Positions 16,140-24,917 of a stretch of 26,988 nucleotides of DNA are shown piece by piece. Made by a program: the position numbers and the translations under genes. A model generated the notes under the pieces. That model made no database searches and was not told where the DNA came from. It saw only the letters and a list, made by a program, of their open reading frames with translations. Source of the stretch: UBA2421 sp002343075 (GTDB lineage: Bacteria > Planctomycetota > Phycisphaerae > Tepidisphaerales > Tepidisphaeraceae); assembly GCA_937982565.1 (NCBI GenBank), contig CALJLN010000008.1, positions 1 through 26,988 of the forward strand, read 5' to 3'. Position 1 is the first letter of the stretch. Each line of letters begins with the position of its first letter.

Positions 16140-19019
16140 TCACCGCCGGACAGACGCACGAAAATCCCGCAGGTGCGATTCCTGAGTCTTCGTGTTCAGC
16201 CAAAGCTCAGTGAAACTGCCCTTGCTCAAGCCCTGATCATCAAGCAACACGGCTGGCGATGAATCGTCGCCACGGGCGACCACGACATTCTCCAGCGGGC
16301 GAAACTCCGTCTCGGCGGCCGAAAACTCGAGTTGGGAAGACAGAAAACGGACATTCCCCCGCGCGCTCACTCTCTTTAGCTGTGAATCCACGCCCACGCC
16401 GGCCGATCCAAGCAAGTCAGCGCTCACCGCGTCGGCATTGAGACGCATCGGCGGCGTACCGTCGGCTGGCTGAAACACCACAACCACATCGCCATTCATT
16501 CCCGCCCGATTATCGCCCGGCGAGTATGACAGTTTTTCCGACCACTGAAACGCGGTCGCGCCGCGCGGCGCGGGCATGGATGTGTCATCTCGCTTTTCTT
16601 CAGGCCGGCGGTCTTCCACCAGCATTCGGCCACCCACCGGCACGATCACCTCTCCCGAAACAGGTTCATAAACCAGCTTCGCGCTGAACAGATTCATGCT
16701 TTGCTGCACGGTATCATCGCTGCCGCGCTTCTGGGCAGTGAAGTGAACATTGCCGAGCAGATTCACATCGCGAATGCGCTGTCCGGCGAGGGGTGTGGTG
16801 CCTATTTGCGAATCCCCTGCTGAATCAAAAGAAAGCTGAAGTGCGTCGGCGGCACCGGAAACCTGCGTGCCATCGGGTTGATCGGAGTTGATCGTCACCC
16901 CGTCGTTTACCTCCGCCGAACCGCGCGATGCATCGAACAGCAGTTCGCCTGTCCACGAGACGGTGGCGGGGCGCGCCGACTGGCCCTCGCCCGCGGCCAT
17001 CGCCGCGGTGAATTGCCCGCCACCGGTTGCCCGTGCGTTGCCGGTTTCAGGGTCGAACTCGATGATGCTCGCCATGAGCAGCCCGCGCGGGTTGCCAAGC
17101 CTTGCCGGTTTGCCTGTCACGCGCAGCGAGTCCCGGCCAGTGGCATCTTTGCCGAGTGTGATGCGGTCGGCCCAAACCCCGCCGCCGTCGGCGCTGACGA
17201 AGCTCACGTTCTCTTCTGCTGTCATGGCGACAACGCGGCCATCCCCAATTGCCAGCATCGACCTTCCCTTATGGTCACCCGCCGAAGCGTCATTCGCAGC
17301 GAATGCAACTTCGAGGGTGCCAGCTTCGACGGTCTGCTGCGTGGTTTCGATTCGCACATTGCCGCGCGCCAACAATGATTCGGCCGCAAGCTGCTCGCCC
17401 TGCCGCGCCTTGAGACGGAGGGATTCGCAGGCGATTCGTTGTGATTTGCCGTCGGCCCCGACGATGCTTGCCCGAACAGCACCTTCCGCCGAAAGATATT
17501 CCAGCGCCGGCTCGCCGCGGGCGTTGTTTGGACCGAAAGTAATGTCGAGGCTCTGACTGTTGAGCTTTAGCTCGGGGTGATCAATCGCGACATCGCCGGC
17601 GAGGGAGACGCTCTTGATTGCTGGCTCGCGCTGGGTGGTGTCCATGACAATCACGCACACCTTCGATGCATCGGCGATCAACATCCGCGGCGTTGGTGAC
17701 TCGGTTCCATCGGTGGGAAGCGCAATCTCAAACTTCGCCGGGCCGAGCAGCGTTGCTGTGCCCTTTTCGGGATCGTACTGCACCTCGCGGGCGAGCATCG
17801 TCCTTCCGTCGGCGGTTTGCAGGCCGATCTGCGGGAACTCGGGCGAGCTTCGCAATGTTGCACTCCCGCTGGCCGTATCAAAGCTCACCACCGCAGCGCG
17901 CGCCTGAATACCCTGCGACATCACAATCGCCGGCGCACCGCTGAGCGAAACAACGACGGTCCGTTCGCGCCCGGCAGCAGGCTTGTCTTCGGCTTCGATG
18001 CTGAAAGCCACCTCAAGCACATCCGCGGTTGCCAGCGGTTCATCGGCCTGCGTGACGCGCACCTGCTCAGTCAACATGGCGCGGTAGTTCTGGCGTTCCA
18101 GCGAACGTACACTCTTCCCGGGCACCACGCGCAACGGTCCGGCCCACTTCACTTCGATCGGAACCGCCGAAGCTCCAACCACCGGTTCGCCGCGGGCACC
18201 TTCGGTGACCTTATCAAGTTTCATCGCTCCGGGATTCTTCACGACGAGCCTGTCACCCCGCGCGATTTCGAGCAATTCCAGTCGTTGGTCGATTTCATTC
18301 CATCGAATGACCAGCCCATAGCCGTCAAAATCATAGTCCTTGCCCCGGATCGTAACCGGCACGCGCTCCGCGGGCACCGTCGCACCGGTGGCGTCTGTGT
18401 AGGCTTCGGTGGCAATCCGGAAAGTCTCATTATCAAAGACGATATTGTTCATCGAACAGCGTAAAACTGGGTCAGTTGCATCAACCGACTTCAACAGCGT
18501 CAGCGTGACGTCGTACAACTCGCCGCGAGTGGGTGCCTGTGCGCGCGTTTCGCGCATCGTCTCGCGCTGCCCGGTCCCTGCGGGAATGACGACCTGACCG
18601 TGATCGGCCTCGATGAGCATCACCGCACCATCATCGAGATAGAACCGCGCCTGGGGCCTGGTGACGAAAACCAGATCGCCCTTCGGCTCGTACTTTGCCG
18701 CGCGGAATTCGTTTGCGAGCCGATTAGACTTGTCAAAAGTCTTCACCCAGACGTTTTCGCCTGCACCGATTACGCGATCTGCCGTGTCCGCGGACTGATT
18801 CGGACTCACCACAGGCCTGCTCTCGCGGCGGGCGGGGACTGTGTCGGCCAATCGCCCGGCATCCGCCGGAGCCGTTGCGGGCAGATCTGACAAACGCGCG
18901 CCGGGGTTGCGCCGCTCAGGCGCATCAAAGGCGGGGGGCTTGGTCTGCAGCATGGCGTAGAGAAAAAACGCTCCGCCTAGCACGACGATGGTGGCGATGA
19001 CCAGGATGATAGATCGCAA
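16140..19019 (-). CDS. Giant LptC/LptA-like (OstA-domain) lipopolysaccharide-export protein
   Basis: This encodes a 959-residue protein with an N-terminal membrane anchor (about residues 4-24, IILVIATIVVLGGAFFLYAM), as in LptC, followed by a very long periplasmic part. Repeating beta-strand blocks of OstA/LptA style alternate 'x-x-G-x-V' strands. Examples are SLAGDVAIDHPELKLNSQSL, LSAEGAVRASI, LLARGNVRIETTQQTVEAG, VNLLGNVHFTAQ and VSARGNVRFLSSQLEFSAAE. LptC and LptA form a bridge carrying lipopolysaccharide across the periplasm; their usual lengths are about 190 each, so this would be a multi-jellyroll chain in one polypeptide. The start has a strong ribosome-binding site (GGAAGGA, spacing 7). 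It lies 42 bp after kdsD, matching the kdsD-lptC-lptA order of Proteobacteria. The family call rests on pattern and context. Confidence 0.72.
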   Translation of the reverse strand: MRSIILVIATIVVLGGAFFLYAMLQTKPPAFDAPERRNPGARLSDLPATAPADAGRLADTVPARRESRPVVSPNQSADTADRVIGAGENVWVKTFDKSNRLANEFRAAKYEPKGDLVFVTRPQARFYLDDGAVMLIEADHGQVVIPAGTGQRETMRETRAQAPTRGELYDVTLTLLKSVDATDPVLRCSMNNIVFDNETFRIATEAYTDATGATVPAERVPVTIRGKDYDFDGYGLVIRWNEIDQRLELLEIARGDRLVVKNPGAMKLDKVTEGARGEPVVGASAVPIEVKWAGPLRVVPGKSVRSLERQNYRAMLTEQVRVTQADEPLATADVLEVAFSIEAEDKPAAGRERTVVVSLSGAPAIVMSQGIQARAAVVSFDTASGSATLRSSPEFPQIGLQTADGRTMLAREVQYDPEKGTATLLGPAKFEIALPTDGTESPTPRMLIADASKVCVIVMDTTQREPAIKSVSLAGDVAIDHPELKLNSQSLDITFGPNNARGEPALEYLSAEGAVRASIVGADGKSQRIACESLRLKARQGEQLAAESLLARGNVRIETTQQTVEAGTLEVAFAANDASAGDHKGRSMLAIGDGRVVAMTAEENVSFVSADGGGVWADRITLGKDATGRDSLRVTGKPARLGNPRGLLMASIIEFDPETGNARATGGGQFTAAMAAGEGQSARPATVSWTGELLFDASRGSAEVNDGVTINSDQPDGTQVSGAADALQLSFDSAGDSQIGTTPLAGQRIRDVNLLGNVHFTAQKRGSDDTVQQSMNLFSAKLVYEPVSGEVIVPVGGRMLVEDRRPEEKRDDTSMPAPRGATAFQWSEKLSYSPGDNRAGMNGDVVVVFQPADGTPPMRLNADAVSADLLGSAGVGVDSQLKRVSARGNVRFLSSQLEFSAAETEFRPLENVVVARGDDSSPAVLLDDQGLSKGSFTELWLNTKTQESHLRDFRASVRR

Positions 19020-19061
19020 TTCAAGTCCTTCCGGATCGAGTCAACTTTCCCGGGTACCGAC

Positions 19062-20066
19062 TCACACTTTGTCATCCACATCCAGCATTCGCAGCATCAC
19101 CAGATCCTGCACATCGATCACGCCGATCGGTTGATCGCGCTCATCAACCACAGGAAGCTCATCGAAGCGATACTGGTGCATGATCGACATGGCTTCGCTC
19201 GCCAGTTGATCGCCGCGGACGCGCTTCGGGTTGCGCGTCATCACCTCGGAAACCGGCCGTTTTAGTGCATCAAGGTCGTTTGTTACCAGCCGACGGAGAT
19301 CGCCATCGCTGAAAATACCACTCATTTTTCCTTCAGAGTCTGTCAGCACAACCGCACCGCACCGACGCTTGATTCGGGCGACTTCTGCCAAGACCTCCCC
19401 CACTCGCTTCGTGTCGCGCGCCAGCGGAAGGTTATCGCCGACTTTGAATGTCATGGCTTCCGCAACCTTAATCAGCTTTCTCCCAAGCTGCCCCCCCGGG
19501 TGAAACACTGCAAAATCGTCACTCTGAAAATTGCGGCGTTTCATCACGGAGAGCGCCAGTGCGTCGCCGAGCGCCATCATCGCTGTCGTTGTGGCTGATG
19601 GGGCAAGCCCAAGCGGGCACGCTTCCTCAATCGGACCCATCTGGATGACAAGATCCGAGTGCTTACCAAGTCCGGACGCCTTTGATTTGGTAATGGCGAT
19701 TACCGGATGATCGAGCTTCTTCAAAATCGAGAGCATGCGCAGAATCTCATCGCTTTCGCCGGAATAGCTGAAGATCAGCACCACATCGCCGCTACGAACG
19801 GCCCCAAGGTCGCCGTGAACGGCTTCTGCGGGGTTGAGGTAGTGCGACGGCGTGCCTGTTGAAGAGAACGTGGCGGAGATTTTACGTGCCACATGCCCGG
19901 CTTTGCCGATTCCGCAGGTAAGCAGCGAAGCTGGGCAATCTACGATCAGCTCGATCGCCCGGCCGAAAGTGTCATCCACCGCCGAAGTCATTGCGGCGAC
20001 GGCGGTGGCCTCGGCTTCGATCACCTGGCGGGCGAAGCGGGTGTTTTCACTGGTCGAGTCAATCAA
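19062..20066 (-). CDS. kdsD: Arabinose-5-phosphate isomerase
   Basis: This encodes a 334-residue enzyme converting ribulose 5-phosphate to arabinose 5-phosphate, the entry step to Kdo in the lipopolysaccharide core. The SIS domain comes first, with GIGKAGHVARKISATFSSTG, then AEAVHGDLGAV and FSYSGESDEI. A pair of CBS domains fills the C-terminal third (AEAMTFKVGDNLPL, FSDGDLRRLV, VSEVMTRNPKRV). The length matches E. coli KdsD (328). No ATG is suitably placed: TTG 20066 gives MIDSTSENTRFARQVIEAEA, which aligns with the family N-terminus, while the frame remains open upstream into the divergent scpA gene. The gene heads the probable kdsD-lptCA transcript. Confidence 0.92.
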   Translation of the reverse strand: MIDSTSENTRFARQVIEAEATAVAAMTSAVDDTFGRAIELIVDCPASLLTCGIGKAGHVARKISATFSSTGTPSHYLNPAEAVHGDLGAVRSGDVVLIFSYSGESDEILRMLSILKKLDHPVIAITKSKASGLGKHSDLVIQMGPIEEACPLGLAPSATTTAMMALGDALALSVMKRRNFQSDDFAVFHPGGQLGRKLIKVAEAMTFKVGDNLPLARDTKRVGEVLAEVARIKRRCGAVVLTDSEGKMSGIFSDGDLRRLVTNDLDALKRPVSEVMTRNPKRVRGDQLASEAMSIMHQYRFDELPVVDERDQPIGVIDVQDLVMLRMLDVDDKV

Positions 20067-20136
20067 TCTCTGTTGGATTATCGAATCACGCGGATTAAGA
20101 TCAAGCCAAGTGCTTTTACCGCCAAGGAAGGCCCCT

Positions 20137-20988
20137 TTGGAATACCGCGTACAACTTGATGTTTTCAATGGCCCGCTCGATCTGCTGCTTTTCCTGCTGA
20201 AGCGCGATGAGCTCGACATTTACGACATTCCAATCTCGCACATTACCGAATCATATATGCGGTATGTGCATGAGCTGCGGGAAGTCAGTCGCGAGCACGG
20301 GCTTGATATCAACGTCGCGGGCGATTTTATGGTGATGGCGGCGACGCTGATGGAAATCAAGTCGGCGATGCTGCTGCCAAAGCCAGAAACCGCGGCAAAG
20401 GACGGCGGGCAGGCTTCGCTCGACCAGTTGACCGACCCCCGCTACGAGCTTGTGAAGCAACTGCTCGAATACAAACGATTCAAGGATCAGGCCGCGCTGC
20501 TCGAACGCCATCGACTCCAGCACGAGGCGAAGTTTCCCCGCGTGCCGGTGCTGCCCGATATCGATACCACCGAACCCCCACCGCTGGATATGGATGAAGT
20601 GCAGGTGTGGGACTTGCTTGAGACTTTTAGCAGGTTGATGAAGGATATCGGTTTCCGCAAGCCGAAGTATCACGAGGTAGAGTACGACGAGACGCCGATC
20701 GAACTTCACGCAGCAGACATTGAAGACCGGCTGAAGCGGGAGACGAAACTCTCGCTGCGGTCGCTGTTGGAAGGCCGGAAGAGTCGTAGTGAGATGATCG
20801 GAGTATTTCTGGCAATCTTGGAGTTGGTTCGTGAGAAAAAGGTGCTGGTGAGTCAATCGGAATCCGAGGGCGACCTGGAAATCGAAGATGCCCCGCCGGA
20901 ACATCGCAAGCTTCACCCGCAGGCGACCATCGCCCCGGTGATCGACGGCGAACACCAAACCAACTCCGGAGTAGCAATCGCCGACTAG
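20137..20988 (+). CDS. scpA: Segregation and condensation protein A
   Basis: This encodes a 283-residue kleisin subunit of the SMC-ScpAB condensin complex that compacts and segregates the chromosome. The N-terminal domain has the family signature YRVQLDVFNGPLDLLLFLLK and ELDIYDIPISHIT, which bind the SMC neck. The C-terminal winged-helix region (residues 190-245, SLRSLLEGRKSRSEMIGVFL) binds the SMC head. The start is TTG 20137, supported by the strong ribosome-binding site AAGGAAGG at 20124-20131 (spacing 5); earlier codons in this frame run antisense through kdsD. Length is slightly above the usual 240-260 because of an acidic C-terminal tail. scpB is not adjacent in the window. Confidence 0.95.
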   Translation: MEYRVQLDVFNGPLDLLLFLLKRDELDIYDIPISHITESYMRYVHELREVSREHGLDINVAGDFMVMAATLMEIKSAMLLPKPETAAKDGGQASLDQLTDPRYELVKQLLEYKRFKDQAALLERHRLQHEAKFPRVPVLPDIDTTEPPPLDMDEVQVWDLLETFSRLMKDIGFRKPKYHEVEYDETPIELHAADIEDRLKRETKLSLRSLLEGRKSRSEMIGVFLAILELVREKKVLVSQSESEGDLEIEDAPPEHRKLHPQATIAPVIDGEHQTNSGVAIAD

Positions 20989-21141
20989 TCTCTTAACTCA
21001 TCGATTGATATAGGTTTGCATAATTTTGCGATGCAAGGTGTCTGCACGTGATTGTGGCCAGAAGCCTGGGAATTGGCCCCGCAGGATCAGCTCATTTTGC
21101 AGAACGAACTTCGGGGCGATTGCTTCGTATTTGTAGATCAA

Positions 21142-21678
21142 ATGAATATCCGCCCCGCCACCATACACGACGTTCCTGCGATTCAGGACATCGTCAACAG
21201 CCACGCCGAGCACGGCCGCATGTTGTTCAAGAGTTACGCGCAGCTATATGAGAGCCTGCGCGACTTCGCGGTCTGCGAAATCGATGGCGACGTCGTCGGC
21301 TGTGTCGGATTGGCGATCATTTGGGGCGATCTGGCCGAAGTGCGCTCGCTGGCAGTGAAGATTGGCCGACAGGGAAAGGGAATCGGCAAACAGCTCACAA
21401 GGTGGTGTGTAGATGAGGCGCGCCGACTTGGAATTCGCAAGTTGATGTCGCTCACATACGAGCAGGCGTTCTTTGAAAAACTTGGATTTGTTGTCGTTGA
21501 GAAAGACTCGCTCCCGCTGAAGGTATGGAGCGATTGCGTGCGCTGCCCCAAACGCCACGGCTGCGATGAGATTGCAATGGCACTTGTGCTCGACGACATT
21601 CCACCCCTCGCCGCCCCCGCTGCGCCGCCCACGCCCAAGGGAATGAGCATTCCAGTCTTGCCCGGACTTGGTGATTGA
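21142..21678 (+). CDS. GNAT acetyltransferase, short N-acetylglutamate-synthase type
   Basis: This encodes a 178-residue single GNAT domain. The acetyl-CoA binding loop is GRQGKGIGKQLT, preceded by the strand EVRSLAVKI. The signature VWSDCVRCPKRHGCDE near the C-terminus, with three cysteines, is typical of the short N-acetylglutamate synthases that make N-acetylglutamate from glutamate and acetyl-CoA for arginine synthesis. A Pro/Ala-rich tail follows the domain. ATG 21142 gives MNIRPATIHDVPAIQDIV, the standard GNAT opening; no strong ribosome-binding site is seen. No other arginine gene is present in the window. The assignment to arginine synthesis is inferred from the cysteine motif. Confidence 0.82.
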   Translation: MNIRPATIHDVPAIQDIVNSHAEHGRMLFKSYAQLYESLRDFAVCEIDGDVVGCVGLAIIWGDLAEVRSLAVKIGRQGKGIGKQLTRWCVDEARRLGIRKLMSLTYEQAFFEKLGFVVVEKDSLPLKVWSDCVRCPKRHGCDEIAMALVLDDIPPLAAPAAPPTPKGMSIPVLPGLGD

Positions 21679-21703
21679 CTACGGCCCAACCCCCGCGCCA
21701 ACG

Positions 21704-22897
21704 TCAGGTTTGCACGCGGTTAAGCACGTGAATCAGGCGATCGACGTCTTTACGAAGTCGGACCACATTCGACGGGTCCTTTTGTACATTCGCGAGCACA
21801 CTGCTCCCAACTTCGCTCACGGGGTTTAGGCCGTATCCCTTGCCGCCTTCGACCAGTCGGCGACAGATCTTGACCGTCCCAGGCACATCGCCGCTATTGG
21901 CAACGCTGCGAAGCATATCGGCCAGGGTGCGAATCTGGTCGACGAACTTTTCCAGCAGCGGTGCCGCATCGGCATCGCCGGTGAGCGTACTGCGAATCGG
22001 CGCGGTTTGCAGAGGCCCATACGGATCCGATCGCAGAAGTTGGACGACTGCATGATGCAGGTCTTCCTTCTCGAACGGCTTGGCGAGAAAATCGCTCGCC
22101 CCGGCCGCCATCGCCAAGCCCCGGCTGTCCTGGTTGCTGTCGGCACCGACGCAGATGACAGGCGTCGACAGTTTCTTACCGCGCAGCTTGCGAATCAGCG
22201 CCAAGCCTTCGCTTTCGCCTGCCAGTGCGGCGTCGACCACGATCAGGTCGAACGATTGCTTGCCGATAAGTGCATCAGCGGCGGCGGCGGTATCGGCCTG
22301 CTGCACGTTTAGCCCGAGCTTCGTCAGCCACATCGCAAACAACTGCCGACTGCTCTCAAAATCTTCAATTACCAGTGCATTTCCACTCGCCCGCCCAGGC
22401 TCACTATCGAGCTCGACCGAGTCTTCAAGCTTATCGGCTTTACGCTCGGCAACATACCGGCGCGTGTCGGCGGCATTGAGCTTCACAAACTGCCGGAGGT
22501 CGATCGCAGAATCAAACTTAATCACCACCTCATGCACGCGCCCACTCACAAAACGGCAGCGGCCGATCTTCGCTGGGATCGCGACCGGAGCGCCCGAATC
22601 GAGTGACGCGAGATAGATCGTGCAAGCCCGCCCGCTATGCACAAACTGGCTGTGAATGGCCGCAAGTCCAAGCGAGCTGAGATTGCGGCCCTGCATGACC
22701 TGTCGCAACTTGCGGCCGGCTCCCTCTTCAGTCTCAATCACAACCGACTTGTCTATGTAATCTGCCCGCAAACGCCGATTTTTGGCATCCGGCGGTGCCT
22801 TCGCCGACTCGGCCATCTGCTGAATCGCCAGTTGCGACTCGGCGGCGGTCAGACGCGGCTTCTCGGCGAGGTTCTTTGCGGCTTCGTTACTTCTCAT
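21704..22897 (-). CDS. PilZ-receiver regulator with degenerate Hpt-like tail
   Basis: This encodes a 397-residue cytoplasmic signalling protein with three parts. Residues about 38-150 look like a PilZ domain: arginines 41-44 and the [D/N]xSxxG motif NLSSLG at 72-77, then VHEVVIKFDSAIDLRQFV; the arginine spacing is not the perfect RxxxR of cyclic-di-GMP binders. Residues about 172-290 are a response-regulator receiver with acidic Glu178/Asp179, phospho-acceptor Asp222 (LIVVDAAL) and Lys273 (LAKPF). Residues about 305-397 resemble an Hpt four-helix bundle, but where Hpt has HxLKG the sequence is RRLVEGGKGYG, so the phosphorylatable histidine appears replaced by arginine. It probably integrates a phosphorelay with a second messenger; its output partner is unknown. 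Confidence 0.75.
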   Translation of the reverse strand: MRSNEAAKNLAEKPRLTAAESQLAIQQMAESAKAPPDAKNRRLRADYIDKSVVIETEEGAGRKLRQVMQGRNLSSLGLAAIHSQFVHSGRACTIYLASLDSGAPVAIPAKIGRCRFVSGRVHEVVIKFDSAIDLRQFVKLNAADTRRYVAERKADKLEDSVELDSEPGRASGNALVIEDFESSRQLFAMWLTKLGLNVQQADTAAAADALIGKQSFDLIVVDAALAGESEGLALIRKLRGKKLSTPVICVGADSNQDSRGLAMAAGASDFLAKPFEKEDLHHAVVQLLRSDPYGPLQTAPIRSTLTGDADAAPLLEKFVDQIRTLADMLRSVANSGDVPGTVKICRRLVEGGKGYGLNPVSEVGSSVLANVQKDPSNVVRLRKDVDRLIHVLNRVQT

Positions 22898-23190
22898 GAC
22901 GTCTCTGACTTCCCTGAAGCGGTAGGCAGTCGCCGATCAAGGCCTGCCGATCCCGACTCGACAGCGCTCACCCGATAACAGCGCGTGTGCATTCACTCCA
23001 GTTGTCTATATCGACCTCCCCACCCCTCCGGTTTATCTCCGGTAACGGCTTTCCAAATCCCCGATCTGTGCGATTATCGCCCCCTCACTCACTCAGGCGC
23101 CCACAAAAATCCGATCGACCGGTAGATCGCGCGGCCGATAAGTCGCGCGAACCGTTTCCAACTCGCACCCAATTCGGTTAGATATCTGGC

Positions 23191-24310
23191 ATGCAGCACG
23201 AGAACCTCACGCAAGCCATTCAGACCCTTAGCGCCCGGATCATTGCAATCCGGGACTCTCTTTAACTTCCCCGAGAAAATCGCCCGTCGGAAAACGCTCG
23301 AAAACAAGATGGGCGAACCCGGCTTCTGGGATAACCAGGACGCCGCCAAGGCCGTCGTTGCCGAGGTGAAGCTTCTCAAGTCGACCATCGAGCCGATTGA
23401 CAACCTTCTGCGCGATATCGAAGACGCCAAGGCGCTTCAGGAGCTTGCAGCCGAGGCGAGCGATCAGGATTCGATGGAGGAGGCCGATCGAATGGTCACC
23501 GCGCTCGAAGCGCGCGGTGAACAGATCGAGCTTCAAGCGCTGCTCGACGGCAAATCCGACCCGCTCAACTGCTTCGTCACCATCCAGGCCGGCGCCGGCG
23601 GGACTGAGGCGCAGGATTGGGCCGAAATGCTTTCTCGGCAGTACCTCTATTTCTGGGAAAAGCGCGGCTGGGACGTCTCCGAAGTCGACCGGCAATACGG
23701 CGAGCAGGCCGGCATCAAATCGGCCACTTTTCGGGTGGCCGGGGCCTACGCTTTTGGCTATATGCGCGCCGAAGCCGGCGTGCATCGACTCGTGCGGCCT
23801 TCCCCGTTTAACGCCCAGGGCAAACGCCAAACCAGCTTCGCAGCCCTCGAGATCGCCCCAGAGTTTGCCGACGACGATTCCGACACCGAAATCCCCGAAG
23901 CAGATCTGGATATTTTCGCGTTCGTCAGGGCCAGCGGCCCCGGAGGGCAAAACGTCAACAAGGTCGCCTCCGCGGTGCGAATCACGCACAAACCGACGGG
24001 CATCGTCATCACCTGCTCCGTCGAACGCTCGCAGCAGCAAAACCGCAGGCTCGCCATGAACATCCTCAAGGGCAAGCTTGAACTGCTCAAACAGGCCGAG
24101 CGCGACGCGGAGCTAAAGGCGATCGTGGGCGAAAAGGGCCAGATCGCCTGGGGCAGCCAGATCCGCTCCTATGTGCTCGACGACCGCCGGGTAAAGGACC
24201 ATCGCACGAACTTCGAGACGCATGACGTCGAGAGTGTGCTGGACCGCGGCGAGCTGGACCAATTCATCGACGCAGAACTCCGCCGCCGCAAGGCTGCGCG
24301 CAATAAGTAG
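23191..24310 (+). CDS. prfB: Peptide chain release factor 2, expressed through a +1 frameshift
   Basis: RF2 ends translation at UGA and UAA. Frame 1 runs from ATG 23191 for 24 codons (MQHENLTQAIQTLSARIIAI...RDSL) to TAA at 23263-23265; the rest is read from AAC at 23264 after a +1 shift, giving 372 residues (E. coli 365). The joined N-terminus aligns with the family (...IRDSL-NFPEKIARRKTLENK). The stop-codon recognition tripeptide SPF is at 204-206 and the catalytic GGQ at 251-253 (GPGGQNVNK), one residue from E. coli numbering. Its own stop is TAG, read by RF1. An unshifted start at TTG 23243 would lose the conserved first helix. Confidence 0.92.
23251..23266 (+). promoter_or_regulatory. Programmed +1 frameshift site of prfB (CTT TAA C)
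   Basis: The slippery codon CTT (23260-23262) is followed by in-frame TAA and C, matching the RF2 autoregulation site CTT TGA C except that the stop is UAA. A weak Shine-Dalgarno-like CGGGA (23251-23255) lies four bases upstream of CTT, poorer than the AGGGGG of E. coli. When RF2 is scarce the ribosome should slip to AAC and make full-length protein; because RF1 also reads UAA, control may be looser. Confidence 0.8.
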
Positions 24311-24649
24311 CTTGTTGCGCCTGTAATGCCGTCAACCGCGACTCCGGAACCCTGCGCGGCAAGCGCACCATCTTCGGCGGACGCGCCACCGTCCGCTGGG
24401 CCCTTTACTTGGCCATCTTCACCGCCACTGGATTCAATTCCATCATCCAAAAGTCCACCGACCGCCTGCGCCGCCGGCTAGCCTTTCAAAGTCGTTCCCG
24501 TCACCGCGCTGCGCAAGCTGCTTTCCACTCTCCACATCATGCGGAAAGAAAATCAGACACAAAAAACCGATAAACCCCCGACTTTCATCAAAGCCACGTT
24601 TCGTCCCACGCAAGCCTCCCCCCGCCGGAACGAAAAATTCTCCGACTAA
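24311..24649 (+). pseudogene. Decayed IS110-family transposase, C-terminal remnant
   Basis: Directly after the prfB stop, one frame (about 24326-24475) reads VNRDSGTLRGKRTIFGGRA, then TVRWALYLAIF, the conserved C-terminal block of IS110/IS116/IS902 transposases. Near 24476-24481 the frame breaks with a TAG, and the match resumes in another frame from 24482 as PFKVVPVTALRKLLSTLHIM, which is the family's following helix; that frame stays open to TAA at 24647. Traces of VAP just before VNRDSG lie in yet another frame, so there are at least two frameshifts. The N-terminal RuvC-like half is missing and no terminal repeats are visible. The fragment cannot encode an active enzyme. Confidence 0.82.
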
Positions 24650-24917
24650 GTAGTTTCCGCTATTTTCAAAAATCGGGCATTTCCGGGCATTTCCGGGCAC
24701 GCAGGCAAAGCGCGCATCGTCCTCCTCCATTCATCATTCATAATTCATCATTCATCCTTTCCCCCTACCCCCCGTGTTGCGCCAGCGTTGCACAGGAAGC
24801 GCAGCGCGCCGCCCAAAAACGGCCATTTCAGGTCATTTTTCCAGCAAAAAATTTTGTGAATGCATTGCCCCTTCGGAAAAACAGTTTGCCAACCCGGCCC
24901 GCCAACCCGCCGCCGAT
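24650..24917. other. Gene-free spacer with short direct repeats
   Basis: No gene is seen between the transposase remnant and the intI stop. The stretch has GGGCATTTCC repeated twice and a half near 24676-24700, and ATTCATCATTCAT twice near 24731-24756 in an AT-rich patch. It may be scar sequence from the insertion element; no attC-like hairpin is found on this side of intI. Confidence 0.5.

Noticed and set aside
23243..23263. Unshifted prfB start at TTG 23243
   Set aside because: It would drop the conserved N-terminal helix that frame 1 from ATG 23191 supplies exactly up to CTT TAA C.
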